A DNA stretch of 64,000 nt from NCBI GenBank assembly GCA_022577435.1, contig JAKOON010000009.1, positions 712,001 to 776,000 of the forward strand, written 5' to 3'. The notes under the pieces were generated by a model. It saw only the letters and a list, made by a program, of their open reading frames with translations, was not told where the DNA came from and searched no databases. Position numbers and translations under genes: made by a program. Source of the stretch: Embiotoca jacksoni. Taxonomy: Eukaryota; Chordata; Actinopteri; Embiotocidae. Shown piece after piece: positions 47,280 to 62,400 of this stretch. The stretch's first letter is position 1, and each line of letters begins with the position of its first letter.

Positions 47280-50200
47280 TGATATATGAAAAAAAGTCAT
47301 ACTATAGTATGTCTGAAATATGAAAAAAAAAAAGTCGTACTATAGTATGTCTGAAATATGAAGAAAAAGTCATACTATAGTATGTCTGAAATATGAAGAA
47401 AAAAAAGTCATACTATAGCATGTCTGATATATGAAAAAAAGTCATACTATAGTATGTCTGAAATATGAAAAAAAAAAAAAAGTCATACTATAGTATGTCT
47501 GAAATATGAAGAAAAAAAGTCATACTATAGCATGTCTGAAATATGAAGAAAAAAAAGTCATACTATAGTATGTCTGAAATATGAAAAAAAAAAGTCACAC
47601 TATAGCATGTCTGAAATATGAAGAAAAAAAAGTCATACTATAGTATGTCTGAAATATGAAGAAAAAAAAGTCATACTATAGTATGTCTGAAATATGAAAA
47701 AAAAAAGTCACACTATAGCATGTCTGAAATATGAGGAAAAAAAAGTCATACTATAGTATGTCTGAAATATGAAGAAAAAGTCATACTATAGTATGTCTGA
47801 AATATGAAGAAAAAAAAGTCATACTATAGCATGTCTGATATATGAAAAAAAGTCATACTATAGCATGTCTGAAATATGAAAAAAAGTCATACTATAGTAT
47901 TTCTGAAATATGAAAAAAAAAAAAAGTCATACTATAGTATGTCTGAAATATGAAGAAAAAGTCATACTATAGTATGTCTGAAATATGAAGAAAAAAAGTC
48001 ATACTATAGCATGTCTGAAATATGAAAAAAAAAAGTCACACTATAGCATGTCTGAAATATGAAGAAAAAAAAGTCATACTATAGTATGTCTGAAATATGA
48101 AGAAAAAGTCATACTATAGTATGTCTGAAATATGAAAAAAAAGTCAGACTATAGTATGTCTGAAATATGAAAAAAAAGTCAGACTATAGCATGTCTGAAA
48201 TATGAAGAAAAAGTCATACTATAGTATGTCTGAAATATGAAGAAAAAAAAGTCATACTATAGCATGTCTGAAATATGAAAAAAAAAAGTCACACTATAGC
48301 ATGTCTGAAATATGAAAAAAAAAAGTCACACTATAGCATGTCTGAAATATGAAGAAAAAAAAGTCATACTATAGTATGTCTGAAATATGAAGGAAAAGTC
48401 ATACTATAGTATGTCTGAAATATGAAAAAAAAGTCAGACTATAGTATGTCTGAAATATGAAAAAAAAGTCAGACTATAGCATGTCTGAAATATGAAGAAA
48501 AAGTCATACTATAGTATGTCTGAAATATGAAAAAAAGTCATATTATAGCATGTCTGAAATATGAAAAAAAGTCAGACTATAGCATGTCTGAAATATGAAA
48601 AAAAAAAGTCATATTATAGCATGTCTGAAATATGAAAAAAAGTCAGACTATAGCATGTCTGAAATATGAAGAAAAAGTCATACTATAGTATGTCTGAAAT
48701 ATGAAAAAAAAGTCAGACTATAGTATGTCTGAAATATGAAAAAAAAGTCAGACTATAGCATGTCTGAAACATGAAGAAAAAGTCATACTATAGTATGTCT
48801 GAAATATGAAAAAAAAGTCAGACTATAGTATGTCTGAAATATGAAAAAAAAGTCAGACTATAGTATGTCTGAAATATGAAGAAAAAGTCATACTATAGTA
48901 TGTCTGAAATATGAAAAAAAAGTCAGACTATAGCATGTCTGAAATATGAAGGAAAAAAAGTCATACTATAGCATGTCTGAAATATGAAGAAAAAAAAGTC
49001 ATACTATAGCATGTCTGATATATGAAAAAAAGTCATACTATAGTATGTCTGAAATATGAAAAAAAAAAAGTCGTACTATAGTATGTCTGAAATATGAAGA
49101 AAAAAAAGTCATACTATAGCATGTCTGATATATGAAAAAAAGTCATACTATAGTATGTCTGAAATATGAAAAAAAAAAAAAAGTCATACTATAGTATGTC
49201 TGAAATATGAAGAAAAAAAGTCATACTATAGCATGTCTGAAATATGAAGAAAAAAAAGTCATACTATAGTATGTCTGAAATATGAAAAAAAAAAGTCACA
49301 CTATAGCATGTCTGAAATATGAAGAAAAAAAAGTCATACTATAGTATGTCTGAAATATGAAGAAAAAAAAGTCATACTATAGTATGTCTGAAATATGAAA
49401 AAAAAAAGTCACACTATAGCATGTCTGAAATATGAGGAAAAAAAAGTCATACTATAGTATGTCTGAAATATGAAGAAAAAGTCATACTATAGTATGTCTG
49501 AAATATGAAGAAAAAAAAGTCATACTATAGCATGTCTGATATATGAAAAAAAGTCATACTATAGCATGTCTGAAATATGAAAAAAAGTCATACTATAGTA
49601 TGTCTGAAATATGAAAAAAAAAAAAAGTCATACTATAGTATGTCTGAAATATGAAGAAAAAGTCATACTATAGTATGTCTGAAATATGAAGAAAAAAAGT
49701 CATACTATAGCATGTCTGAAATATGAAAAAAAAAAGTCACACTATAGCATGTCTGAAATATGAAGAAAAAAAAGTCATACTATAGTATGTCTGAAATATG
49801 AAGAAAAAGTCATACTATAGTATGTCTGAAATATGAAAAAAAAGTCAGACTATAGTATGTCTGAAATATGAAAAAAAAGTCAGACTATAGCATGTCTGAA
49901 ATATGAAGAAAAAGTCATACTATAGTATGTCTGAAATATGAAGAAAAAAAAGTCATACTATAGCATGTCTGAAATATGAAAAAAAAAGTCACACTATAGC
50001 ATGTCTGAAATATGAAGAAAAAAAAGTCATACTATAGTATGTCTGAAATATGAAGAAAAAGTCATACTATAGTATGTCTGAAATATGAAAAAAAAGTCAG
50101 ACTATAGTATGTCTGAAATATGAAAAAAAAGTCAGACTATAGCATGTCTGAAATATGAAAAAAAGTCATACTATAGTATGTCTGAAATATGAAAAAAAAG

Positions 50201-51260
50201 TCAGACTATAGTATGTCTGAAATATGAAAAAAAAGTCAGACTATAGCATGTCTGAAATATGAAGAAAAAGTCAGACTATAGCATGTCTGAAATATGAAGA
50301 AAAAAAAGTCATATTATAGCATGTCTGAAATATGAAAAAAAAGTCATACTATAACATGTCTGAAATATGAAGAAAAAGTCATACTATAACATGTCTGAAA
50401 TATGAAGAAAAAGTCAGACTATAGCATGTCTGAAATATGAAGAAAAAAAAGTCATATTATAGCATGTCTGAAATATGAAAAAAAAGTCATACTATAACAT
50501 GTCTGAAATATGAAGAAAAAGTCATACTATAGCACGTCTGAAATATGAAAAAAAGTCATACTATAGCATGTCTGAAATATGAAAAAAAAGTCAGACTATA
50601 GCATGTCTGAAATATGAAAAAATGTCATATTATAGCATGTCTGAAATATGAAAAAAAGTCAGACTATAGCATGTCTGAAATATGAAAAAAAAAAAGTCGT
50701 ACTATAGCATGTCTGAAATATGAAAAAAAAAAGTCATACTATAGCATGTCTGAAATATGAAGAAAAAGTCATACTATAGCATGTCTGAAATATGTAGAAA
50801 AGTCAGACTATAGCATGTCTGAAATATGAAGAAAAAAAAGTCATACTATAGCATGTCTGAAATATGAAGTAAAAAAAGTCATATTATAGCATGTCTGAAA
50901 TATGAAGAAAAAGTCATACTATAGCATGTCTGAAATATGAAGAAAAAGTCAGACTATAGCATGTCTGAAATATGAAGAAAAAAAAGTCATATTATAGCAT
51001 GTCTGAAATATGAAAAAAAAGTCAGACTATAGCATGTCTGAAATATGAAAAAAAAGTCAGACTATAGCATGTCTGAAATATGAAGAAAAAAAAGTCATAC
51101 TATAGCATGTCTGAAATATGAAGAAAAAAAAGTCATATTATAGCATGTCTGAAATATGAAAAAAAGTCACACTATAGCATGTCTGAAATATGAGGAAAAA
51201 AAAGTCATACTATAGTATGTCTGAAATATGAAGAAAAAGTCATACTATAGTATGTCTGAA
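47280..51260 (+). repeat. ~1.7-kb higher-order unit, about 2.3 copies
   Basis: The ATGAGG variant lies at 47731, 49432 and 51190, and GTCGTAC at 47334 and 49070, in matching variant order. Confidence 0.75.
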
Positions 51261-53050
51261 ATATGAAGAAAAAAAAGTCATACTATAGCATGTCTGATAT
51301 ATGAAAAAAAGTCATACTATAGCATGTCTGAAATATGAAAAAAAGTCATACTATAGTATGTCTGAAATATGAAAAAAAAAAAAAGTCATACTATAGTATG
51401 TCTGAAATATGAAGAAAAAGTCATACTATAGTATGTCTGAAATATGAAGAAAAAAAGTCATACTATAGCATGTCTGAAATATGAAAAAAAAAAGTCACAC
51501 TATAGCATGTCTGAAATATGAAGAAAAAAAAGTCATACTATAGTATGTCTGAAATATGAAGAAAAAGTCATACTATAGTATGTCTGAAATATGAAAAAAA
51601 AGTCAGACTATAGTATGTCTGAAATATGAAAAAAAAGTCAGACTATAGCATGTCTGAAATATGAAGAAAAAGTCATACTATAGTATGTCTGAAATATGAA
51701 GAAAAAAAAGTCATACTATAGCATGTCTGAAATATGAAAAAAAAAAGTCACACTATAGCATGTCTGAAATATGAAGAAAAAAAAGTCATACTATAGTATG
51801 TCTGAAATATGAAGAAAAAGTCATACTATAGTATGTCTGAAATATGAAAAAAAAGTCAGACTATAGTATGTCTGAAATATGAAAAAAAAGTCAGACTATA
51901 GCATGTCTGAAATATGAAGAAAAAGTCATACTATAGTATGTCTGAAATATGAAGAAAAAAAAGTCATACTATAGCATGTCTGAAATATGAAGAAAAAAAA
52001 GTCATACTATAGTATGTCTGAAATATGAAGAAAAAGTCATACTATAGTATGTCTGAAATATGAAAAAAAAGTCAGACTATAGTATGTCTGAAATATGAAA
52101 AAAAAGTCAGACTATAGCATGTCTGAAATATGAAGAAAAAGTCATACTATAGTATGTCTGAAATATGAAAAAAAGTCATATTATAGCATGTCTGAAAAAT
52201 GAAAAAAAGTCATATTATAGCATGTCTGAAATATGAAGAAAAAAAAGTCATATTATAGCATGTCTGAAATATGAAAAAAAAGTCATACTATAACATGTCT
52301 GAAATATGAAGAAAAAGTCATACTATAACATGTCTGAAATATGAAGAAAAAAAAGTCATATTATAGCATGTCTGAAATATGAAAAAAAAGTCATACTATA
52401 ACATGTCTGAAATATGAAGAAAAAGTCATACTATAGCACGTCTGAAATATGAAAAAAAGTCATACTATAGCATGTCTGAAATATGAAAAAAAAGTCAGAC
52501 TATAGCATGTCTGAAATATGAAAAAATGTCATATTATAGCATGTCTGAAATATGAAAAAAAGTCAGACTATAGCATGTCTGAAATATGAAAAAAAAAAAG
52601 TCGTACTATAGCATGTCTGAAATATGAAAAAAAAAAGTCATACTATAGCATGTCTGAAATATGAAGAAAAAGTCATACTATAGCATGTCTGAAATATGTA
52701 GAAAAGTCAGACTATAGCATGTCTGAAATATGAAGAAAAAAAAGTCATACTATAGCATGTCTGAAATATGAAGTAAAAAAAGTCATATTATAGCATGTCT
52801 GAAATATGAAGAAAAAGTCATACTATAGCATGTCTGAAATATGAAGAAAAAGTCAGACTATAGCATGTCTGAAATATGAAGAAAAAAAAGTCATATTATA
52901 GCATGTCTGAAATATGAAAAAAAAGTCAGACTATAGCATGTCTGAAATATGAAAAAAAAGTCAGACTATAGCATGTCTGAAATATGAAGAAAAAAAAGTC
53001 ATACTATAGCATGTCTGAAATATGAAGAAAAAAAAGTCATATTATAGCAT
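50330..53050 (+). repeat. 1904-bp higher-order unit, partial second copy
   Basis: Three independent rare variants, GCACGTCTG (50532/52436), ATGTAGAAAA (50792/52696) and GTCGTACTATAG (50696/52600), are all 1904 bases apart. Confidence 0.87.
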
Positions 53051-53499
53051 GTCTGAAATATGAAAAAAAGTCATACTATAGCATGTCTGAAATATGAAGA
53101 AAAAAAAGTCATACTATAGCATGTCTGAAATATGAAGAAAAAAAGTCATACTATAGCATGTCTGAAATATGAAAAAAAGTCATACTATAGCATGTCTGAA
53201 ATATGAAAAAAAAGTCATACTATAGCATGTATGAAATATGAAAAAAAGTCATACTATAGCATGTCTGAAATATGAAAAAAAGTCATACTATAGCATGTCT
53301 GAAATATGAAGAAAAAATAGTCATACTATAGCATGTCTGAAATATGAAAAAAAGTCATACTATAGCATGTCTGAAATATGAAAAAAAGTCATACTATAGC
53401 ATGTCTGAAATTTGAAGAAAAAAAGTCATACTATAGCATGTCTGAAATATGAAAAAAAGTAATACTATAGTATGTCTGAAATATGAAAAAAAAAAAGTC

Positions 53500-56400
53500 A
53501 TATTATAGCATGTCTGATATATGAAGAAAAAGTCATACTATAGCATGTCTGAAATATAAAGAAAAAGTCATGTTATAGCATGTCTGAAATATGAAAAAAA
53601 AGTCATATTATAGCATGTCTGAAATATGAAAAAAAAGTCATACTATAGCATGTCTGAAATATGAAAAAAAGTCATACTATAGCATGTCTGATATATGAAG
53701 AAAAAGTCATACTATAGCATGTCTGAAATATAAAGAAAAAGTCATACTATAGCATGTCTGAAATATGAAGAAAAAAAAGTCATACTATAGCATGTCTGAA
53801 ATATGAAAAGAAAAAGTCATACTATAGCATGTCTGAAATATGAAGAAAAAGTCATACTATAGCATGTCTGAAATATGAAAAAAAAAAGTCATACTATAGC
53901 ATGTCTGAAATATGAAAAAAAAAAAGTCATACTATAGCATGTCTGAAATATGAAGAAAAAGTCATACTATAGTATGTCTGAAATATGAAGAAAAAGTCAT
54001 ACTATAGCATGTCTGAAATATGAAAAAAAAAAGTCATACTATAGCATGTCTGAAATATGAAGAAAAAGTCATACTATAGCATGTCTGAAATATGAAGAAA
54101 AAGTCATACTATAGCATGTCTGAAATATGAAAAAAAAAAAGTCATACTATAGCATGTCTGAAATATGAAAAAAAAAAAGTCATACTATAGCATGTCTGAA
54201 ATATGAAAAAGAAAAAGTCATACTATAGCATGTCTGAAATATGAAGAAAAAGTCATACTATAGCATGTCTGAAATATGAAAAAAAAGTCATACTATAGCA
54301 TGTCTGAAATATGAAAAAAAAGTCATACTATAGCATGTCTGAAATATGAAAAAAAGTCATACTATAGCATGTCTGAAATATGAAGAAAAAGTCATACTAT
54401 AGCATGTCTGAAATATAAAGGAAAAGTCAGACTATAGCATGTCTGAAATATGAAAAAAAAGTCATACTATAGTATGTCTGAAATATGAAAAAAAAGTCAG
54501 ACTATAGCATGTCTGAAATATGTAGAAAAGTCAGACTATAGCATGTCTGAAATATGAAAAAAAAGTCATACTATAGTATGTCTGAAATATGAAAAAAAAG
54601 TCATACTATAGTATGTCTGAAATATGAAAAAAAAGTCAGACTATAGCATGTCTGAAATATGTAGAAAAGTCAGACTATAGCATGTCTGAAATATGAAAAA
54701 AAAGTCATACTATAGTATGTCTGAAATATGAAAAAAAAGTCAGACTATAGCATGTCTGAAATATGAAGAAAAAGTCATACTATAGTATGTCTGAAATATG
54801 AAAAAAAGTCAGACTATAGCATATCTGAAATATGAAAAAAAAGTCATACTATAGTATGTCTGAAATATGAAAAAAAAGTCATACTATAGTATGTCTGAAA
54901 TATGAAAAAAAAGTCAGACTATAGCATGTCTGAAATATGTAGAAAAGTCAGACTATAGCATGTCTGAAATATGAAAAAAAAGTCACACTATAGTATGTCT
55001 GAAATATGAAAAAAAAGTCAGACTATAGCATGTCTGAAATATGAAAAAAAAAGTCAGACTATAGCATGTCTGAAATATGAAAAAAAAGTCTGACTATAGC
55101 ATGTCTGATATATGAAGAAAAAGTCATACTATAGCATGTCTGAAATATAAAGAAAAAGTCATGTTATAGCATGTCTGAAATATGAAAAAAAAGTCATTAT
55201 AGCATGTCTGAAATATGAAAAAAAAGTCATACTATAGCATGTCTGAAATATGAAAAAAAGTCATACTATAGCATGTCTGATATATGAAGAAAAAGTCACA
55301 CTATAGCATGTCTGAAATATAAAGAAAAAGTCATACTATAGCATGTCTGAAATATGAAGAAAAAAAAGTCATACTATAGCATGTCTGAAATATGAAAAGA
55401 AAAAGTCATACTATAGCATGTCTGAAATATGAAGAAAAAGTCATACTATAGCATGTCTGAAATATGAAAAAAAAAGTCATACTATAGCATGTCTGAAATA
55501 TGAAGAAAAAGTCATACTATAGCATGTCTGAAATATGAAGAAAAAGTCATACTATAGCATGTCTGAAATATGAAAAAAAAAAAGTCATACTATAGCATGT
55601 CTGAAATATGAAAAAGAAAAAGTCATACTATAGCATGTCTGAAATATGAAGAAAAAGTCATACTATAGCATGTCTGAAATATGAAAAAAAAGTCATACTA
55701 TAGCATGTCTGAAATATGAAAAAAAAGTCATACTATAGCATGTCTGAAATATGAAAAAAAGTCATACTATAGCATGTCTGAAATATGAAGAAAAAGTCAT
55801 ACTATAGCATGTCTGAAATATAAAAGAAAAGTCAGACTATAGCATGTCTGAAATATGAAAAAAAAGTCATACTATAGTATGTCTGAAATATGAAAAAAAA
55901 GTCAGACTATAGCATGTCTGAAATATGTAGAAAAGTCAGACTATAGCATGTCTGAAATATGAAAAAAAAGTCATACTATAGTATGTCTGAAATATGAAAA
56001 AAAAGTCATACTATAGTATGTCTGAAATATGAAAAAAAAGTCAGACTATAGCATGTCTGAAATATGTAGAAAAGTCAGACTATAGCATGTCTGAAATATG
56101 AAAAAAAAGTCATACTATAGTATGTCTGAAATATGAAAAAAAAGTCAGACTATAGCATGTCTGAAATATGAAGAAAAAGTCATACTATAGTATGTCTGAA
56201 ATATGAAAAAAAAGTCAGACTATAGCATATCTGAAATATGAAAAAAAAGTCATACTATAGTATGTCTGAAATATGAAAAAAAAGTCATACTATAGTATGT
56301 CTGAAATATGAAAAAAAAGTCAGACTATAGCATGTCTGAAATATGTAGAAAAGTCAGACTATAGCATGTCTGAAATATGAAAAAAAAGTCATACTATAGT

Positions 56401-59400
56401 ATGTCTGAAATATGAAAAAAAAGTCAGACTATAGCATGTCTGAAATATGAAAAAAAAGTCAGACTATAGCATGTCTGAAATATGAAAAAAAAGTCTGACT
56501 ATAGCATGTCTGATATATGAAGAAAAAGTCATACTATAGCATGTCTGAAATATAAAGAAAAAGTCATGTTATAGCATGTCTGAAATATGAAAAAAAAGTC
56601 ATTATAGCATGTCTGAAATATGAAAAAAAAGTCATACTATAGCATGTCTGAAATATGAAAAAAAGTCATACTATAGCATGTCTGATATATGAAGAAAAAG
56701 TCATACTATAGCATGTCTGAAATATAAAGAAAAAGTCATACTATAGCATGTCTGAAATATGAAGAAAAAAAAGTCATACTATAGCATGTCTGAAATATGA
56801 AAAGAAAAAGTCATACTATAGCATGTCTGAAATATGAAGAAAAAGTCATACTATAGCATGTCTGAAATATGAAAAAAAAAAAGTCATACTATAGCATGTC
56901 TGAAATATGAAGAAAAAGTCATACTATAGCATGTCTGAAATATGAAGAAAAAGTCATACTATAGCATGTCTGAAATATGAAAAAGAAAAAGTCATACTAT
57001 AGCATGTCTGAAATATGAAGAAAAAGTCATACTATAGCATGTCTGAAATATGAAAAAAAAGTCATACTATAGCATGTCTGAAATATGAAAAAAAAGTCAT
57101 ACTATAGCATGTCTGAAATATGAAAAAAAGTCATACTATAGCATGTCTGAAATATGAAGAAAAAGTCATACTATAGCATGTCTGAAATATAAAGGAAAAG
57201 TCAGACTATAGCATGTCTGAAATATGAAAAAAAAGTCATACTATAGTATGTCTGAAATATGAAAAAAAAGTCAGACTATAGCATGTCTGAAATATGTAGA
57301 AAAGTCAGACTATAGCATGTCTGAAATATGAAAAAAAAGTCATACTATAGTATGTCTGAAATATGAAAAAAAAGTCATACTATAGTATGTCTGAAATATG
57401 AAAAAAAAGTCAGACTATAGCATGTCTGAAATATGTAGAAAAGTCAGACTATAGCATGTCTGAAATATGAAAAAAAAGTCATACTATAGTATGTCTGAAA
57501 TATGAAAAAAAAGTCAGACTATAGCATGTCTGAAATATGAAAAAAAAGTCAGACTATAGCATGTCTGAAATATGAAGAAAAAGTCATATTATAGTATGTC
57601 TGAAATATGTAGAAAAGTCAGACTATAGCATGTCTGAAATATGAAAAAAAAGTCATACTATAGTATGTCTGAAATATGAAAAAAAAAGTCATACTATAGT
57701 ATGTCTGAAATATGAAAAAAAAGTCAGACTATAGCATGTCTGAAATATGAAAAAAAAGTCAGACTATAGCATGTCTGAAATATGAAGAAAAAGTCACACT
57801 ATAGTATGTCTGAAATATGAAAAAAAAAAAGTCATACTATAGCATGTCTGAAATATGAAGAAAAAAAAGTCATACTATAGCATGTCTGAAATATGAAAAG
57901 AAAAAGTCATACTATAGCATGTCTGAAATATGAAGAAAAAAAAGTCATACTATAGCATGTCTGAAATATGAAAAGAAAAAGTCATACTATAGCATGTCTG
58001 AAATATGAAGAAAAAGTCATACTATAGCATGTCTGAAATATGAAAAAAAAAGTCATACTATAGCATGTCTGAAATATGAAGAAAAAGTCATACTATAGCA
58101 TGTCTGAAATATGAAGAAAAAGTCATACTATAGCATGTCTGAAATATGAAAAAAAAAAAGTCATACTATAGCATGTCTGAAATATGAAAAAGAAAAAGTC
58201 ATACTATAGCATGTCTGAAATATGAAGAAAAAGTCATACTATAGCATGTCTGAAATATGAAAAAAAAGTCATACTATAGCATGTCTGAAATATGAAAAAA
58301 AAGTCATACTATAGCATGTCTGAAATATGAAAAAAAGTCATACTATAGCATGTCTGAAATATGAAGAAAAAGTCATACTATAGCATGTCTGAAATATAAA
58401 AGAAAAGTCAGACTATAGCATGTCTGAAATATGAAAAAAAAGTCATACTATAGTATGTCTGAAATATGAAAAAAAAGTCAGACTATAGCATGTCTGAAAT
58501 ATGTAGAAAAGTCAGACTATAGCATGTCTGAAATATGAAAAAAAAGTCATACTATAGTATGTCTGAAATATGAAAAAAAAGTCATACTATAGTATGTCTG
58601 AAATATGAAAAAAAAGTCAGACTATAGCATGTCTGAAATATGTAGAAAAGTCAGACTATAGCATGTCTGAAATATGAAAAAAAAGTCATACTATAGTATG
58701 TCTGAAATATGAAAAAAAAGTCAGACTATAGCATGTCTGAAATATGAAGAAAAAGTCATACTATAGTATGTCTGAAATATGAAAAAAAAGTCAGACTATA
58801 GCATATCTGAAATATGAAAAAAAAGTCATACTATAGTATGTCTGAAATATGAAAAAAAAGTCATACTATAGTATGTCTGAAATATGAAAAAAAAGTCAGA
58901 CTATAGCATGTCTGAAATATGTAGAAAAGTCAGACTATAGCATGTCTGAAATATGAAAAAAAAGTCATACTATAGTATGTCTGAAATATGAAAAAAAAGT
59001 CAGACTATAGCATGTCTGAAATATGAAAAAAAAGTCAGACTATAGCATGTCTGAAATATGAAAAAAAAGTCTGACTATAGCATGTCTGATATATGAAGAA
59101 AAAGTCATACTATAGCATGTCTGAAATATAAAGAAAAAGTCATGTTATAGCATGTCTGAAATATGAAAAAAAAGTCATTATAGCATGTCTGAAATATGAA
59201 AAAAAAGTCATACTATAGCATGTCTGAAATATGAAAAAAAGTCATACTATAGCATGTCTGATATATGAAGAAAAAGTCATACTATAGCATGTCTGAAATA
59301 TAAAGAAAAAGTCATACTATAGCATGTCTGAAATATGAAGAAAAAAAAGTCATACTATAGCATGTCTGAAATATGAAAAGAAAAAGTCATACTATAGCAT

Positions 59401-62400
59401 GTCTGAAATATGAAGAAAAAGTCATACTATAGCATGTCTGAAATATGAAAAAAAAAAAGTCATACTATAGCATGTCTGAAATATGAAGAAAAAGTCATAC
59501 TATAGCATGTCTGAAATATGAAGAAAAAGTCATACTATAGCATGTCTGAAATATGAAAAAGAAAAAGTCATACTATAGCATGTCTGAAATATGAAGAAAA
59601 AGTCATACTATAGCATGTCTGAAATATGAAAAAAAAGTCATACTATAGCATGTCTGAAATATGAAAAAAAAGTCATACTATAGCATGTCTGAAATATGAA
59701 AAAAAGTCATACTATAGCATGTCTGAAATATGAAGAAAAAGTCATACTATAGCATGTCTGAAATATAAAGGAAAAGTCAGACTATAGCATGTCTGAAATA
59801 TGAAAAAAAAGTCATACTATAGTATGTCTGAAATATGAAAAAAAAGTCAGACTATAGCATGTCTGAAATATGTAGAAAAGTCAGACTATAGCATGTCTGA
59901 AATATGAAAAAAAAGTCATACTATAGTATGTCTGAAATATGAAAAAAAAGTCATACTATAGTATGTCTGAAATATGAAAAAAAAGTCAGACTATAGCATG
60001 TCTGAAATATGTAGAAAAGTCAGACTATAGCATGTCTGAAATATGAAAAAAAAGTCATACTATAGTATGTCTGAAATATGAAAAAAAAGTCAGACTATAG
60101 CATGTCTGAAATATGAAAAAAAAGTCAGACTATAGCATGTCTGAAATATGAAGAAAAAGTCATATTATAGTATGTCTGAAATATGTAGAAAAGTCAGACT
60201 ATAGCATGTCTGAAATATGAAAAAAAAGTCATACTATAGTATGTCTGAAATATGAAAAAAAAAGTCATACTATAGTATGTCTGAAATATGAAAAAAAAGT
60301 CAGACTATAGCATGTCTGAAATATGAAAAAAAAGTCAGACTATAGCATGTCTGAAATATGAAGAAAAAGTCACACTATAGTATGTCTGAAATATGAAAAA
60401 AAAAAAGTCATACTATAGCATGTCTGAAATATGAAAAAAAAAAAGTCATACTATAGCATGTCTGAAATATGAAAAAAAAAAAGTCATACTATAGCATGTC
60501 TGAAATATGAAAAAGAAAAAGTCATACTATAGCATGTCTGAAATATGAAGAAAAAGTCATACTATAGCATGTCTGAAATATGAAAAAAAAGTCATACTAT
60601 AGCATGTCTGAAATATGAAAAAAAAGTCATACTATAGCATGTCTGAAATATGAAAAAAAGTCATACTATAGCATGTCTGAAATATGAAGAAAAAGTCATA
60701 CTATAGCATGTCTGAAATATAAAGGAAAAGTCAGACTATAGCATGTCTGAAATATGAAAAAAAAGTCATACTATAGTATGTCTGAAATATGAAAAAAAAG
60801 TCATACTATAGTATGTCTGAAATATGAAAAAAAAGTCAGACTATAGCATGTCTGAAATATGTAGAAAAGTCAGACTATAGCATGTCTGAAATATGAAAAA
60901 AAAGTCATACTATAGTATGTCTGAAATATGAAAAAAAAGTCAGACTATAGCATGTCTGAAATATGAAAAAAAAGTCAGACTATAGCATGTCTGAAATATG
61001 AAGAAAAAGTCATATTATAGTATGTCTGAAATATGTAGAAAAGTCAGACTATAGCATGTCTGAAATATGAAAAAAAAGTCATACTATAGTATGTCTGAAA
61101 TATGAAAAAAAAAGTCATACTATAGTATGTCTGAAATATGAAAAAAAAGTCAGACTATAGCATGTCTGAAATATGAAAAAAAAGTCAGACTATAGCATGT
61201 CTGAAATATGAAGAAAAAGTCACACTATAGTATGTCTGAAATATGAAAAAAAAAAAGTCATACTATAGCATGTCTGAAATATGAAAAAAAAAAAGTCATA
61301 CTATAGCATGTCTGAAATATGAAAAAAAAAAAGTCATACTATAGCATGTCTGAAATATGAAAAAGAAAAAGTCATACTATAGCATGTCTGAAATATGAAG
61401 AAAAAGTCATACTATAGCATGTCTGAAATATGAAAAAAAAGTCATACTATAGCATGTCTGAAATATGAAAAAAAAGTCATACTATAGCATGTCTGAAATA
61501 TGAAAAAAAGTCATACTATAGCATGTCTGAAATATGAAGAAAAAGTCATACTATAGCATGTCTGAAATATAAAGGAAAAGTCAGACTATAGCATGTCTGA
61601 AATATGAAAAAAAAGTCATACTATAGTATGTCTGAAATATGAAAAAAAAGTCAGACTATAGCATGTCTGAAATATGTAGAAAAGTCAGACTATAGCATGT
61701 CTGAAATATGAAAAAAAAGTCATACTATAGTATGTCTGAAATATGAAAAAAAAGTCATACTATAGTATGTCTGAAATATGAAAAAAAAGTCAGACTATAG
61801 CATGTCTGAAATATGTAGAAAAGTCAGACTATAGCATGTCTGAAATATGAAAAAAAAGTCATACTATAGTATGTCTGAAATATGAAAAAAAAGTCAGACT
61901 ATAGCATGTCTGAAATATGAAGAAAAAGTCATACTATAGTATGTCTGAAATATGAAAAAAAGTCAGACTATAGCATATCTGAAATATGAAAAAAAAGTCA
62001 TACTATAGTATGTCTGAAATATGAAAAAAAAGTCATACTATAGTATGTCTGAAATATGAAAAAAAAGTCAGACTATAGCATGTCTGAAATATGTAGAAAA
62101 GTCAGACTATAGCATGTCTGAAATATGAAAAAAAAGTCACACTATAGTATGTCTGAAATATGAAAAAAAAGTCAGACTATAGCATGTCTGAAATATGAAA
62201 AAAAAGTCAGACTATAGCATGTCTGAAATATGAAAAAAAAGTCTGACTATAGCATGTCTGATATATGAAGAAAAAGTCATACTATAGCATGTCTGAAATA
62301 TAAAGAAAAAGTCATGTTATAGCATGTCTGAAATATGAAAAAAAAGTCATTATAGCATGTCTGAAATATGAAAAAAAAGTCATACTATAGCATGTCTGAA

